DNA of 64,000 nt from Methylobacterium sp. Leaf91 (GCF_001422815.1 NZ_LMMP01000023.1:111208-175207), one strand, 5' to 3'. Positions 9,840 through 19,651 are shown, counted from the first letter of the stretch. The notes: a model not told the origin generated them from the letters alone. Numbers and translations are program-made.

Positions 9840-11527
9840 GCGATGCGGCGCCTTACCAAGAGGGCGATGAGGCCGAGGCCGGCAAGCATCGCGGCGAAGG
9901 GCAGGTCACGCAGGACGGCGTAGACTGTGCGGCCGGGCAACCGAACGGGGAGATCCGCATCGAGGATGCCTTCTACCCCCACGGGCAGGCTGGCAGTAAT
10001 GCGTCCATACGGGTCGACCACCGCCGAGATGCCGGTATTGGCGTCGCGCACCATGGGCAATCCTTCTTCCACGGCCCGCAATCGGGCCTGGGCGAAGTGC
10101 TGGCGCGGCCCAGGCGTATCGCCGAACCAGGCATCGTTGGTGACGTTCAGGATCAGCCCCGGAACGGGAGACGACCCGTCGGGCGCGTGTCCGGGCAGGA
10201 TTTCGCCGGGAAAGATCGCCTCGTAGCAGATCGTCGCGACAACGGAGGGAAGTCCCGCGATGTCGAGCAGACGCTGGCCGGACCGGGCGCCGGGCGTGAA
10301 TCCGCCGGGAATCGACACGAACTGGCGTAGACCCACCGCCCTCAACGCTGCGTCGAGGGGCCCCGGCAGATACTCGCCGAACGGCACGAGATGGACCTTG
10401 TCGTAGATGTCGCCGAGCTTCGGACCGGACGAGATCGTCAGGATCGAATTGAAGAAGCGCGGGCGCTCATTCGGCAATGGCTCCTCGGCGCGGGCCGCGC
10501 CGGTGATGAGCTGCCGCCCCGGGGGGAAAGCAGCGGCGATGCGTGCGAGCGAGTCCGGATCGCGCTGGATCAGGAAGGGGAACGCCGATTCGGGCCAGAT
10601 CACGTGGGTGACGTCCGCGATGCCGGTACGGTCCGGCGCGGCGGCACGATCGCTGAGACCGATGTACCAGTCGATGATGTCGGCCCGATTTTCCGGGCGG
10701 AACTTGGCGTCCTGGTTGAGGTTCGGCTGGACCAGCCGCAGACGTACCCCTTCCACTGTCGCCGTGGCTGTCGGCGGCAGACGAACGATCCCGAACAGCG
10801 CCATCGCGGCGAGTCCGGCGGAGGCCGCCAGGGCCGGTGCGTAACGCCCTCGTGCCGTTGTGCCGGTCGCGAGGGTGGCGGGCGCTGCCGCGATCAGGAC
10901 AGCGAGAAGCGTAAGGCCGTAGAGCCCGATCACCGAGGCGGATTGCATCAGCCAAAGGTTCTGGCCGAGCGCCATGCCGAGGGTGTTCCAGGGAAACCCG
11001 GTAAAGAGGTGACCGCGTAGCCACTCAGAAGCAGAGATGCCGACCGCGAGAGCGGCGATACGTGCGGGACCCTGTGACCAGAGCACGCGCGCCAGCGCGA
11101 AACCCGCGGCGTAGAACAGCGCGAGCACCGCGGGCAGGCCGATCACGCCGAGGGGCAACGCCCATAAGAACTCGTCCGCCTCTACCAGGAACGCGGAGCC
11201 GAGCCACCACAGACCGGCGGTGAGGTAGCCGAAGCCCCAGGCCCAGCCGATGACCGCGCAGGCGAGGACCGCACCGCGGTTTCCCCGCCGCCCCGTTGCC
11301 GCCCCGTCGATCAACCAGACGGCGATGCTCAGCGAAACGACGAGGGCGGGCAGGGCACCGAAAGGCGGCATCGCCAATGCGCCGACGGCGCCGGCGGCGA
11401 TCGACACGAGCAGGCGACGCCAGCCGGAGGTCAGCATGATCCATTGCGCGAGGTGTGCGAGCGGCCCCGTCGCGCTTCCGGGCACGGGCGCAGGGCGCGA
11501 CCCGGCACCGTCGAAGGCGTAGCTCAT
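9836..11527 (-). CDS. lnt: Apolipoprotein N-acyltransferase
   Basis: 563 residues: a hydrophobic N-terminal half of several membrane helices followed by a nitrilase-fold periplasmic domain. The catalytic triad is in place: Glu313 (VIWPESAFPF), Lys377 (IYDKVHLVPFGEYLP) and Cys434 (ICYEAIFPGE). Lnt adds the third acyl chain to the N-terminal cysteine of lipoproteins so that they can be sorted to the outer membrane. The gene lies downstream of corC, matching the conserved miaB-ybeZ-ybeY-corC-lnt order of proteobacteria. Its stop overlaps the start of the MFS gene. Confidence 0.95.
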   Translation of the reverse strand: MSYAFDGAGSRPAPVPGSATGPLAHLAQWIMLTSGWRRLLVSIAAGAVGALAMPPFGALPALVVSLSIAVWLIDGAATGRRGNRGAVLACAVIGWAWGFGYLTAGLWWLGSAFLVEADEFLWALPLGVIGLPAVLALFYAAGFALARVLWSQGPARIAALAVGISASEWLRGHLFTGFPWNTLGMALGQNLWLMQSASVIGLYGLTLLAVLIAAAPATLATGTTARGRYAPALAASAGLAAMALFGIVRLPPTATATVEGVRLRLVQPNLNQDAKFRPENRADIIDWYIGLSDRAAAPDRTGIADVTHVIWPESAFPFLIQRDPDSLARIAAAFPPGRQLITGAARAEEPLPNERPRFFNSILTISSGPKLGDIYDKVHLVPFGEYLPGPLDAALRAVGLRQFVSIPGGFTPGARSGQRLLDIAGLPSVVATICYEAIFPGEILPGHAPDGSSPVPGLILNVTNDAWFGDTPGPRQHFAQARLRAVEEGLPMVRDANTGISAVVDPYGRITASLPVGVEGILDADLPVRLPGRTVYAVLRDLPFAAMLAGLGLIALLVRRRIA

Positions 11528-11637
11528 CTTCGGGTCATCCCGGCTGGAGCATCAGCCCGAGGCGTGTCCGCCACGTCCTGTGAAAAGCTGATGTGAGACG
11601 AAAGCCTGGCGCGAGGTCCGCAGCGCGCAGTCAGGCG

Positions 11638-12762
11638 CTAGGAAGCTTCGGCGATCGGACTGCTGCTCGGCGGCGGAAGGGCCAGAGGTATGAGCGGGGC
11701 GATCTTCATCGGCCCGCGATGCAGCCGCAGCCGTTTCACCCGGCGCGGGTCGGCATCGAGCACCTCGAATTCGAGGTCGCCCGGCCCGGTGATGAGTTCG
11801 CCGCGCGAGGGAACGCGTCCGGCCAGCGTGACGATGAGGCCGCCGATCGTGTCGATCTCCTCGGCCATCTCGCCCACCGCGGCGACGAGATCGACGCCGC
11901 TCACCTCGGATACCTCGGCGAGTCCGGCGCGGGCATCGGCGATGAACATGTCGGCATCGCCCTCGACGCGCTGAACCAGGTGGCCTTCGGCCACATCGTG
12001 CTCATCCTCGATATCGCCGACCACCATCTCGATGAGGTCTTCGATGGAGATGAGCCCGTCGGTCCCGCCATATTCGTCGATGACGAGGGCCATATGCGTG
12101 CGCGTCGCCTGCATCCGTACCAAGAGATCGATGGCCGGCATGGACGGCGGCACGAACAGGACCGGGCGCTGGATCCGGGTCGAGGCCAGGGTCGCCGAAA
12201 GATCGACATTGCCGAGGTTGAGTGCCTTCAGGGCACGAGTGCCGCGGCGCGGGCGCGGAGGTACCACGGCTGCGACATCGCCCGCCGTGTCGGGAAGTGC
12301 GGTGGCGATCGCGGCGCTCGGTCGGCGGGTGGTCGCTTCGGCCTTGGCGGCGATGTGATCGACGAAGTCGCGGATGTGGACCATGCCGCGCGGATCGTCG
12401 AGCGTCTCGCCGTAAACCGGCAGGCGCGAATGGCCGGCGGTGCGGAACAGCTTCAACAGATCGCCGAGACTCGTCTCCATGGAGACGGCGACGATGTCGG
12501 CGCGCGGGATCATCACGTCGTCCACGCGCACCTTGTGCAGCCCGAGGACGTTCTTGAGCATGGCCCGTTCGAGGGGGGAGAACAGGTTCTCACCCGAATC
12601 GGGTTCGGCCAGCGCATCCTCGATATCGTCGCGCAACGAATCGCGCGGCCGGAGATGGAAGGCGTGCAGCAGACGGTCGTACCAGGGCTCGCGCGCCTGA
12701 GCCTCACCGTCACCGCTACTGGGCGCAGCCTGAGCCGCGCCGCGACTTCGATCGTTCGTCAT
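11638..12762 (-). CDS. corC: CorC/HlyC-type CBS-domain protein
   Basis: 374 residues. A pair of CBS domains occupies about residues 95-240 (MIPRADIVAVSMETSLGDLL, and ALVIDEYGGTDGLISIEDLI), and a CorC_HlyC transporter-associated domain follows at about 270-355 (VEGDADMFIADARAGLAEV). The N-terminal membrane domain of full CNNM proteins is missing, as in E. coli CorC/YbeX. The family is linked to magnesium and cobalt efflux and to ribosome maturation; annotation as hemolysin is historical. A low-complexity insert of about 30 residues (RPSAAIATALPDTAGDVAAV and onward) splits the CBS pair. It sits 36 bp after ybeY and 110 bp before lnt in the conserved order. Confidence 0.9.
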   Translation of the reverse strand: MTNDRSRGAAQAAPSSGDGEAQAREPWYDRLLHAFHLRPRDSLRDDIEDALAEPDSGENLFSPLERAMLKNVLGLHKVRVDDVMIPRADIVAVSMETSLGDLLKLFRTAGHSRLPVYGETLDDPRGMVHIRDFVDHIAAKAEATTRRPSAAIATALPDTAGDVAAVVPPRPRRGTRALKALNLGNVDLSATLASTRIQRPVLFVPPSMPAIDLLVRMQATRTHMALVIDEYGGTDGLISIEDLIEMVVGDIEDEHDVAEGHLVQRVEGDADMFIADARAGLAEVSEVSGVDLVAAVGEMAEEIDTIGGLIVTLAGRVPSRGELITGPGDLEFEVLDADPRRVKRLRLHRGPMKIAPLIPLALPPPSSSPIAEAS

Positions 12763-12798
12763 GTCTCTCTGATCTGGAATTGCGGGCGGAATCGCCCC

Positions 12799-13299
12799 TC
12801 ACTCGGCATAGGGGTCGGCGATGCCGAGGCCGTGCAAGGCTTCGGTCTCCAAGGCCTCCATGGCGGTCGCGTCCGCGTCGCCGGTCTCGTGGTCCTGGCC
12901 GAGAAGATGAAGCGTGCCATGGATCAGAAGATGCGCGAGGTGGTCTTGAAGCGGTTTTCCCTGCTCGGCACTCTCGCGCAGCATCGTGTCATACGCAAGA
13001 ACGACATCGCCGAGCGGCACCGCGACACCCGCATGGGCGGGTTGCGGCGAAGCGGGAAAAGACAGGACATTGGTGGGCTTGTCTTTGCCACGCCAGGTCC
13101 GGTTGAGGTCCTGGACCACCTCATCCGTGGTCAGCAGCACGCTCACCTCGATCGGATGGGCCGGCGTATCGGGCGCGATGGCAAGTCCTGCCTCTACCGC
13201 CCGGATGACGAAAGCCTCGAGGTCCGGCACCACGGTTTCCCAACGTGGGTCCTCCACGGCGACGTCGATCTCGGATTCGATCTCAGACCCCGGCATCAC
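12799..13299 (-). CDS. ybeY: Endoribonuclease YbeY
   Basis: 166 residues. The zinc-binding signature HGTLHLLGQDHE places the three metal histidines at 127, 131 and 137, and ADNVLSFP-type sequence appears as TNVLSFPASP (76-85). YbeY is a metal-dependent RNase required for 16S rRNA 3'-end maturation and 70S quality control. The first codons are GTG-ATG: GTG at 13299 overlaps the phoH stop by four bases, and the adjacent ATG at 13296 would overlap by one (TGATG). Either way translation is probably coupled to phoH. Confidence 0.95.
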   Translation of the reverse strand: MMPGSEIESEIDVAVEDPRWETVVPDLEAFVIRAVEAGLAIAPDTPAHPIEVSVLLTTDEVVQDLNRTWRGKDKPTNVLSFPASPQPAHAGVAVPLGDVVLAYDTMLRESAEQGKPLQDHLAHLLIHGTLHLLGQDHETGDADATAMEALETEALHGLGIADPYAE

Positions 13300-14405
13300 G
13301 AAAGCGGCCTGCGGCGGGACATGGACGAGCGGTCCGCATCGCCCTCGCCATGGGCAGCCGTCTCGTAGGCGGTGACGATGCGGCGAACGAGGTCATGGCG
13401 CACCACGTCCACGTCGCGGAAGGTCACCCGGCCGATCCCCTCGACACCGTCGAGGATGTTCACGGCCTCGACGAGCCCGGATTTCTGGCCGGGCGGGAGA
13501 TCGACCTGACTCGGGTCTCCGGTGATGATCATGCGCGAGTTCTCGCCGAGACGGGTGAGAAACATCTTCATCTGCATCGAGGTGGTGTTCTGCGCCTCGT
13601 CGAGCAGGACCACGGCGTTGGTCAGGGTCCGCCCGCGCATGAACGCCAGCGGCGCGATCTCGATGACGCCGGTCTGCAGGCTGCGGTCCACGTGCCGCGC
13701 CTCCATGAAATCGTAGAGTGCGTCGTAGATCGGACGCAGGTAGGGATCGACTTTCTCGCGCATGTCGCCGGGCAGGAAGCCGAGACGCTCGCCGGCCTCG
13801 ACGGCGGGCCGTGAGAGGATCAGGCGCTCCACATGGCCTTGTTCCAGCAGGGACACCGCGTAGCCCACCGCGAGCCAGGTCTTACCGGTGCCGGCGGGGC
13901 CTTCGGCGAAGACGAGCTCATGGTTGCGAAGAAGCTTGATATAGGTGTCCTGGGCCGCGTTCCTGGCCCGCACGGCGCCGCGCTTGCGCGTGGCGATCTG
14001 GTCGAAATGCGGGCGATCCGGCTCGGCGCTCACCTCCGCGGAGGGGAAGAGGTTGCCCTGAAGCGTCGTCTCCTGGATCGCGCCGTCGACATCGCCGAGG
14101 GTCAGGGCGGTGCCGCTGGCCTTCACACGCGCATAGAGCCGTTCGAACACCTTGCGCGCCTTCTCGGCGGCATCCGGCGGTCCCTTCACCACGAGGTGGT
14201 TGCCCAGAGCCGTGGCGGTGACGGCCAGACGCCGTTCGATATGGGCGACGTTCTGGTCGTACTGGCCGAAAACGAGGCTGGCGAGCCGGTTGTCATCGAA
14301 GGTCAGGGAGACGTCTACCGTCTCCACGATCTCTCCCACTCGCGCCGCCGGACCACGCCCACGAAGGGGCGCTCCCCGTCCACTCAGACCGTCAGATGCC
14401 GGCAC
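13296..14405 (-). CDS. ybeZ: PhoH-family ATPase (YbeZ)
   Basis: 369 residues. Walker A is GPAGTGKT (169-176) and Walker B is VVLLDEAQ (265-272), within a single P-loop ATPase domain; a KH-like region precedes it at about 28-100. YbeZ is a predicted RNA-associated NTPase that works with YbeY in rRNA processing and stress survival. The GTG start at 14405 is supported by AAGGAG eight bases upstream. The gene overlaps ybeY and sits 112 bp after miaB, as in the conserved cluster. The biochemical activity of PhoH proteins is still poorly defined. Confidence 0.93.
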   Translation of the reverse strand: MPASDGLSGRGAPLRGRGPAARVGEIVETVDVSLTFDDNRLASLVFGQYDQNVAHIERRLAVTATALGNHLVVKGPPDAAEKARKVFERLYARVKASGTALTLGDVDGAIQETTLQGNLFPSAEVSAEPDRPHFDQIATRKRGAVRARNAAQDTYIKLLRNHELVFAEGPAGTGKTWLAVGYAVSLLEQGHVERLILSRPAVEAGERLGFLPGDMREKVDPYLRPIYDALYDFMEARHVDRSLQTGVIEIAPLAFMRGRTLTNAVVLLDEAQNTTSMQMKMFLTRLGENSRMIITGDPSQVDLPPGQKSGLVEAVNILDGVEGIGRVTFRDVDVVRHDLVRRIVTAYETAAHGEGDADRSSMSRRRPLS

Positions 14406-14517
14406 GCAGAGGCTCCTTGCTGTGAGTATCGCTGAGCGTCACGAATGGAGTCGGGACGGCATGACGCGGCCATCCCGTCTCCCGGGATGGAGGTGCGGTA
14501 GCGTGGCATGAGCCTCG

Positions 14518-15936
14518 TCAAGCGGCCGCCGCCTCGTCGGTAACGGCTTCGCCGAACAGGCTGTTCGAGCCGGCGCGGATCACGCGCACGGGCACGACCG
14601 TGCCGATGGTGGCGGCCGGAGCGTCGAATTGGACGGGCAGGAGATGCGGTGTCTTGCCGGCGACCTGCCCCGGATGACGTCCGGCCTTCTCCACCAGCAC
14701 CTCGACGACATGGCCCACGGCGGACGCGTTGAAGGCGTGGCGCTGGTCATCGAGCAAGGCCTGGAGTGCTGCGAGGCGCTCGGACTTCACGGCCTCGGGC
14801 ACGGCGTCCTCGCGCTCGGCGGCCGGCGTACCGGGGCGCGGGCTGTACTTGAACGAATAGGCCGACGCGAAGCCGATCTCGGAAACGAGGCGCATCGTCT
14901 CCTCGAACTCCACATCGGTCTCGCCGGGGAACCCGACGATGAAATCGGAGGACAGGGCGATATCCGGCCGCACCCGGCGCACGCGCTCGATGAGCCTGCG
15001 ATAGGCATCGCCCGTATGCTTGCGGTTCATCGCCTGCAGCACGCGGGTGGAGCCCGACTGAACCGGCAGGTGCAAGTAAGGCATCAGCGCGGCGATTTCC
15101 CCATGCGCCCGGATCAGATCGTCAGCCATGTCGTTAGGGTGGCTCGTGGTGTAGCGCAGGCGCAGGAGGCCCGGTATCGCTTCGAGCGCGCGCATCACCG
15201 TGGGAAGCGTCACCGATGCGCCATCGGCGCCGACCCCATGATAGGCGTTGACGTTCTGCCCGATCAGCGTGATCTCGCGAGCACCGCCCCGAACGAGTTT
15301 CTGCGCCTCATCCAGGATCGCCTCCACCGAGCGCGAGACCTCGGCCCCGCGCGTATAGGGGACGACGCAGAAGGCGCAGAACTTGTCGCAGCCTTCCTGC
15401 ACGGTCAGGAACGACGAGACCGCAGCCGTCCGCCTGATGGGCAGGTGGTCGAACTTGTCCTCGACGGGAAACTCTGTGTCGACGACGCGCGCCGAGCCGG
15501 AACGAGCCAGAAGATCGGGCAGACGATGATAGTTCTGCGGGCCCACGACCACATCGACGGCGGGTGAACGCGCCAGGATCTCCTTGCCTTCAGCCTGTGC
15601 GACGCAGCCCGCGACCACGATCCGTGTGTCCAGCCCAGCCTCGGCACGAGCCGATTTCAGAACGCGCAGTCGGCCGAGTTCGGAATAGACCTTGTCGGCG
15701 GCCTTCTCGCGAATGTGGCAGGTATTGAGGATGACGACATCTGCCTCCTCGACGCTTTCCGTGGCGGCATAGCCCTGGCTACCGAGCAGGTCGGACATGC
15801 GACCCGCATCGTAGGCATTCATCTGACAGCCGTAGGATTTGACGTAGGCTTTCTTCAACGCGACCGTTCCAGCACCGGATAGACCTCGGGCGTCGCTTGG
15901 ACGCCCCCTGCTGCCGGCGGTGCTAGCACGTTTCAC
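14518..15936 (-). CDS. miaB: tRNA-2-methylthio-N6-dimethylallyladenosine synthase MiaB
   Basis: 472 residues. The N-terminal UPF0004 domain carries Cys37 (SYGCQMN), Cys73 (NTCHIREKA) and Cys111 (VAGCVAQ), which bind the auxiliary 4Fe-4S cluster. The radical SAM triad is Cys183, Cys187 and Cys190 ([16 protein letters not shown]). A TRAM domain closes the protein. MiaB adds a methylthio group to i6A37 of tRNAs reading UNN codons. The presence of a GTG start at 15936 gives a 25-residue poorly conserved extension; a TTG at residue 27 ([12 protein letters not shown]) is an alternative start. An AAGGAAG about 11 bases upstream supports the longer form. Confidence 0.94.
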   Translation of the reverse strand: MKRASTAGSRGRPSDARGLSGAGTVALKKAYVKSYGCQMNAYDAGRMSDLLGSQGYAATESVEEADVVILNTCHIREKAADKVYSELGRLRVLKSARAEAGLDTRIVVAGCVAQAEGKEILARSPAVDVVVGPQNYHRLPDLLARSGSARVVDTEFPVEDKFDHLPIRRTAAVSSFLTVQEGCDKFCAFCVVPYTRGAEVSRSVEAILDEAQKLVRGGAREITLIGQNVNAYHGVGADGASVTLPTVMRALEAIPGLLRLRYTTSHPNDMADDLIRAHGEIAALMPYLHLPVQSGSTRVLQAMNRKHTGDAYRRLIERVRRVRPDIALSSDFIVGFPGETDVEFEETMRLVSEIGFASAYSFKYSPRPGTPAAEREDAVPEAVKSERLAALQALLDDQRHAFNASAVGHVVEVLVEKAGRHPGQVAGKTPHLLPVQFDAPAATIGTVVPVRVIRAGSNSLFGEAVTDEAAAA

Positions 15937-15982
15937 CCGGCCCGTCGCTTCCTTGCGACATTACGAACACGGCCGAAGGGGT

Positions 15983-16855
15983 TCAGGCGGCGACATTCGA
16001 GGAGGGGAGCGTTGCGATGAGGGGCTCCGCGACGGGCAGTGCCACCGCCACGCCCTCCCACCGGCCCGTTACGGATGCCTGCATCGCCCTGCGCACCGAG
16101 GCTTCGGCCATGGCGGTGGCGCGCTTGCGGTCGGTGCCGGCCTCGAAGGCGATGGGATCGCCCCAGAAGACATGAACGTCGATCGGCCCCTCCCGAAGGA
16201 AGACCGCAAGATGCGGGGCCAGCTCCATGTCACCGTACCAAGCGATGCCCGGCCGCTCGGACCGGATCACGGGCAGGCCGTTGCGGCGCGGATAGGTGAG
16301 GGCGAGGGGCTGGAGCCGGACACGGTCGCGGGTGCCGCCCTCGGAATCGATGGCAGCGCGGGCGGCTCCGACGAGGGACGAGCGGAACGGCAGCAGACGT
16401 GTCCCGTCACCCGTCGTACCTTCAGCGAAGAGGACGATGAGATCGCCATCGGTCAACCGGCTCGCCACCGTGGCGTTGACGCTGGCTGTCGCGGCACGGC
16501 GCGCTCTGTCGATGAAGACGGTGCGCTGGAGCCGGGCCAGGGTTCCCACGACGGGCCACCCGGAAATCTCCGATTTCGCCACGAAGGAGAGCGGCCGCAA
16601 GGATCCGAGGACGAGGATATCGAGCCAGGAGATGTGGTTGGACAGAACGAGGGCCGGCTCCCCCAGGGCAGGGGGCGTGCCGCTCTGGGTCACTCTCACG
16701 GAGAACAGCGCCAGGAAGATCCGGTGGAAGTAGGTCGGAGCATGGGCAGCGATCCGTCCGCGCCCGAATCTCAGGCTGAGGAGATGCGGACCGACCAGCA
16801 CCCCGAAGGCCAGGACGCAGACGAGAAGCCGAAGGGCGGTGCCGAGACGCGTCAT
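15983..16855 (-). CDS. Lysophospholipid (1-acylglycerol-3-phosphate) acyltransferase
   Basis: 290 residues with an N-terminal membrane anchor (about 5-28). The acyltransferase HX4D motif is HISWLD (His74-Asp79) and the substrate-binding motif is FAEGTTGDG (143-151), as in PlsC. It should transfer an acyl group to lysophosphatidic acid or a similar lysolipid at the inner membrane. The ATG at 16853-16855 is 27 bp downstream of the rimI stop and the gene ends 46 bp before miaB, so it belongs to the same leftward array. It might act on ornithine lipids (OlsA type) rather than on glycerophospholipid; sequence alone does not separate these. Confidence 0.85.
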   Translation of the reverse strand: MTRLGTALRLLVCVLAFGVLVGPHLLSLRFGRGRIAAHAPTYFHRIFLALFSVRVTQSGTPPALGEPALVLSNHISWLDILVLGSLRPLSFVAKSEISGWPVVGTLARLQRTVFIDRARRAATASVNATVASRLTDGDLIVLFAEGTTGDGTRLLPFRSSLVGAARAAIDSEGGTRDRVRLQPLALTYPRRNGLPVIRSERPGIAWYGDMELAPHLAVFLREGPIDVHVFWGDPIAFEAGTDRKRATAMAEASVRRAMQASVTGRWEGVAVALPVAEPLIATLPSSNVAA

Positions 16856-16882
16856 CGTCCGACGTCGATCAAGAAGCGCGGA

Positions 16883-17404
16883 TCACGACAGGGTCGCCGT
16901 CATGGTGAAGGCGGTGGCGCGAGTGCCATCGGCGCGGGTGTAATACCCGGTGCGCTCGCCGACGCGCTGGAAGCCGTGCCTGGCGTAGAGCTTCAGTGCG
17001 GCGGCATTGCCCTCGTCCACTTCGAGATGGACATGGCGCACGCCGTTCAGCGCGAGATGCCCGAGATGCTCACGTACGAGCTTGTGGCTCAGGCCACCGC
17101 CCCGTGCGGCAGGTGCCAGGACGACGGTGAGGATCTCGGCTTCGTCGGCGACGCGGCGCGAAAGAATGAAGCCCTGGATCGTGCCGGCGCGCCAGAGCGC
17201 GTGAGCCTCGGTGGAGCGCTCGCACAGCATCCGCTCGAATTCATGGGCATCCCAGGGCCGCGCGAAGGAGGTGGCGTGCAGGCGGGCAAGGGTGGAGGCG
17301 GAGGAAGAATCGCGCAGAGGCGTCACGTAGGGCTCGCCGCCCCAGGCGTCCCACCAGGCGAGCCACCAATCGAGAGCCCAAAGCGGAGAGACGGGACGAA
17401 TCAT
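16883..17404 (-). CDS. rimI: Ribosomal-protein-alanine N-acetyltransferase (GNAT)
   Basis: 173 residues with a GNAT fold. The acetyl-CoA loop is LAPAARGGGLSHKLV (about 93-107) and the late motif LEVDEGNAAALKLYARHGF is typical of RimI. RimI acetylates the N-terminal alanine of ribosomal protein S18. The ATG overlaps the tsaB stop by four bases (ATGA), the common tsaB-rimI arrangement. An N-terminal extension of about 20 residues rich in tryptophan (PLWALDWWLAWWDAWGG) is unusual for the family and may be strain-specific. GNAT specificity is hard to prove from sequence; context is the main support. Confidence 0.85.
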   Translation of the reverse strand: MIRPVSPLWALDWWLAWWDAWGGEPYVTPLRDSSSASTLARLHATSFARPWDAHEFERMLCERSTEAHALWRAGTIQGFILSRRVADEAEILTVVLAPAARGGGLSHKLVREHLGHLALNGVRHVHLEVDEGNAAALKLYARHGFQRVGERTGYYTRADGTRATAFTMTATLS

Positions 17405-18087
17405 CGACGGGCCAGCCTCGCGTGATCCTGGGGAGTGGCGTCCGGTCCACGCAGGTAGAGCGGACGCGCCATGGCTTGGGCAGGGTCGGCCAGCATGCCG
17501 AGGGAGGCGATCCAGGCAATCTGCGGCGGGCCAGCATCACTGATAGATGCCGCGACGCCACGGGATCTCAGCAGGTTGCTCAGTGCCGGCGCGCCGGAAC
17601 CGACCAGGGTGACGGGGCTACGCCCGACGTGATCGGCCGCTTCCTCGATCCGCAGGAGGCTCGGGGGAACGACGATGCCTTCCGCCATGTTCATGGCCTG
17701 AAAATACACCGAGCCGTGCCGGGCATCGATCGCCGCGGCGATCAGGCCCTGGCCGTTGGTGGCGAGCAAGGGCGCCAGGAGCGCGGACAATGTCGTGACG
17801 CCGACCACCGGAACCTGTGTGGCGAGGCCGACGGCGCGAGCGGCCGACAAGCCGACGCGAAGGCCGGTATAGCTCCCTGGACCGACGGTGACCGCGACCC
17901 GGTCGAGACTCTCGAACCCGCCTTCGACACGCGCCATCACGCGTTCCAGCATGGGGAGCAACGCTTCGGCATGGCCACGGGCCAAGGTCATGGATTCTTC
18001 GGCGAGGAGATCGTCGGAGAGATCCGTCGCGATGCAGACGGAGCAGGCGTCCAGCGCCGTGTCGATAGCCAGGATACGCAACGTCAC
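17401..18087 (-). CDS. tsaB: tRNA threonylcarbamoyladenosine biosynthesis protein TsaB
   Basis: 228 residues from a GTG at 18085-18087 (VTLRILAIDTALDACSV). The reading frame is open further upstream but that part has no family resemblance and overlaps the terminator of nfuA. The ASKHA-fold signature SYTGLRVGLSAARAVGLA lies near residue 75. TsaB is the non-catalytic partner of TsaD in the t6A37 tRNA modification complex. It is the first gene of the array tsaB-rimI-plsC-miaB-phoH-ybeY-corC-lnt, which therefore starts and continues with tRNA and ribosome functions. Confidence 0.93.
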   Translation of the reverse strand: MTLRILAIDTALDACSVCIATDLSDDLLAEESMTLARGHAEALLPMLERVMARVEGGFESLDRVAVTVGPGSYTGLRVGLSAARAVGLATQVPVVGVTTLSALLAPLLATNGQGLIAAAIDARHGSVYFQAMNMAEGIVVPPSLLRIEEAADHVGRSPVTLVGSGAPALSNLLRSRGVAASISDAGPPQIAWIASLGMLADPAQAMARPLYLRGPDATPQDHARLARR

Positions 18088-18127
18088 TCCAGATCGGGAT
18101 GCCCGTCGGGCGCACGAGTTTACGATG

Positions 18128-18158
18128 AAAAAGGCCGCCCCGTCAGTGCGGGACGGCC
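18128..18158 (-). terminator. Intrinsic terminator after nfuA
   Basis: Read leftward: a 10-bp stem between 18149-18158 and 18133-18142 (one G-U pair), loop CACTGA, followed by five T (18128-18132). It lies 48 bases beyond the nfuA stop and 41 bases before the tsaB start, so tsaB needs its own promoter or read-through. Confidence 0.9.
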
Positions 18159-18205
18159 CTCGGAAGCAACGAAGGACGCAGGGTGTTGCGCGCTTGCGAC
18201 GGCAA

Positions 18206-18772
18206 TCAGACCGCCTGGACCTCGCGCACTTCGGGAAGGAAGTGCTTGAACAGGTTCTGCACCCCATGCCGGAGCGTGGCGGTGGAGGAAGGGCAGCCGG
18301 AACAGGCACCCTTCATTTCGAGATAGACCACGCCCTCCTTGAAGCCACGGAACGTGATGTCGCCGCCATCGCTGGCAACCGCAGGGCGCACGCGGGTCTC
18401 GAGCAGGTCCTTGATGGTGACGACGGTGTCGTGATCCGCCGCATCGTAGAATTCTTCGGCATCGTCGCTACCGAGAACGACGCCCTCTGCCAGGACCGGG
18501 GCGCCCGACTGGAAATGCTCCATGATCGCGCCGAGGATCGCCGGCTTCACCTGCGGCCAGCCATGCTCGTTCTCGATCTTGGTCACGGAGATGAAGTCGT
18601 GGCCGAAATAGACGCCGGCGACACCGGGTACGTCGAAGAGGCGCTGGGCCAGCGGCGAGCGAGCAGCGGCTTCGGCATCCCGAGCCTCGAAGGTCGATTC
18701 GGGAAGTACCACGCGCCCCGGCAGAAACTTCAGGGTGGCGGGATTAGGAGTAGCTTCGGTCTGGATGAACAT
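18206..18772 (-). CDS. nfuA: NifU-family iron-sulfur cluster carrier (Nfu)
   Basis: 188 residues from ATG at 18770-18772. The N-terminal Nfu domain starts [19 protein letters not shown]; the C-terminal NifU domain carries the cluster-binding CXXC motif as CSGC (Cys157, Cys160). This is the two-domain Nfu of alphaproteobacteria and mitochondria, which delivers 4Fe-4S clusters to client enzymes such as lipoyl synthase or, plausibly, MiaB encoded nearby. An upstream ATG 36 bases away adds a sequence without similarity. It is divergent from rplS and ends in an intrinsic terminator. Confidence 0.93.
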   Translation of the reverse strand: MFIQTEATPNPATLKFLPGRVVLPESTFEARDAEAAARSPLAQRLFDVPGVAGVYFGHDFISVTKIENEHGWPQVKPAILGAIMEHFQSGAPVLAEGVVLGSDDAEEFYDAADHDTVVTIKDLLETRVRPAVASDGGDITFRGFKEGVVYLEMKGACSGCPSSTATLRHGVQNLFKHFLPEVREVQAV

Positions 18773-19049
18773 GGCTGTGTCGTATCCTCGTCCGCTGCGC
18801 CGGTTCAAGGCCGGCCGGGAAGGGCGCGAGGAACGCCCCGCGCTTACCTATCCATGTGGACCGTATGCGGGATTTTCTCAACCTGCACGCACCGGGCGGT
18901 GGACAGGCCCGTTCGTGTTCTTCGACGGGGATGTCGACAAGCGCCGATGCTTCCTGTATGGCCCGCGGCAACTCAAAACAGGATGCCGAAATCCTGACGC
19001 ACGCATTCCCCTCCTGGGATCGCGGGCGCGCACCGGCAGGAACTTGACC

Positions 19050-19505
19050 ATGAACATCATCCAGCAGCTCGAGCAGGAGCAGATTGCTGCGCTCGGCAAG
19101 ACCATTCCCGACTTCCAGCCCGGCGACACGGTGACCGTGAACGTGAAGGTGAAGGAAGGCGAGCGTACCCGCGTGCAGGCCTATGAAGGCGTATGCATCG
19201 CGCGCTCCGGTGGCGGCCTCAACGAGAGCTTCACCGTCCGCAAGATTTCCTACGGCGAGGGCGTCGAGCGCGTCTTCCCGGTCTACTCGCCGATGATCGA
19301 TTCGATCGCCGTCGTGCGCCGCGGTAAGGTGCGTCGCGCCAAGCTGTACTACCTGCGCGACCGTCGCGGTAAGTCGGCCCGTATCGTCGAGCGCGCCGAC
19401 CGCCCGGCCGAGAAGGCTGCCAAGGCCGATGCCTCGAAGGCCAACAAGGACGCCCGCAAGGCCGAGAAGGCCGCGAAGTCCGCTGCCAAGACCGCAGCCG
19501 AATAA
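19050..19505 (+). CDS. rplS: Large ribosomal subunit protein bL19
   Basis: 151 residues from ATG at 19050 ([20 protein letters not shown]). The bL19 core is complete ([20 protein letters not shown]). The last 35 or so residues are an alanine- and lysine-rich tail ([20 protein letters not shown] onward) that makes the protein longer than the usual 115-130 residues. bL19 sits at the 30S-50S interface. The gene is followed by a strong intrinsic terminator. The usual partners rpsP, rimM and trmD are not adjacent here, and the 277 bp between nfuA and rplS must hold its promoter and leader. Confidence 0.96.
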   Translation: MNIIQQLEQEQIAALGKTIPDFQPGDTVTVNVKVKEGERTRVQAYEGVCIARSGGGLNESFTVRKISYGEGVERVFPVYSPMIDSIAVVRRGKVRRAKLYYLRDRRGKSARIVERADRPAEKAAKADASKANKDARKAEKAAKSAAKTAAE

Positions 19506-19533
19506 GCTGTACGGCGCAGCAGCGTCGAATGCG

Positions 19534-19560
19534 AAAGGCCGGGCATTGCCCGGCCTTTTT
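19534..19560 (+). terminator. Intrinsic terminator after rplS
   Basis: Eleven-bp stem AAAGGCCGGGC (19534-19544) with GCCCGGCCTTT (19548-19558), loop ATT, followed by further T to 19560. It starts 28 bases after the rplS stop. The flanking A and T runs would also allow function on the opposite strand, for the convergent small gene. Confidence 0.93.
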
Positions 19561-19651
19561 CGTTGGCGGATGGAAGCCGCACCGGCATCCATCCCAAAGC
19601 AGTCTCGCATCCCGAGACATACTCGACCCACCCCATCCTCGACTGCAACAT

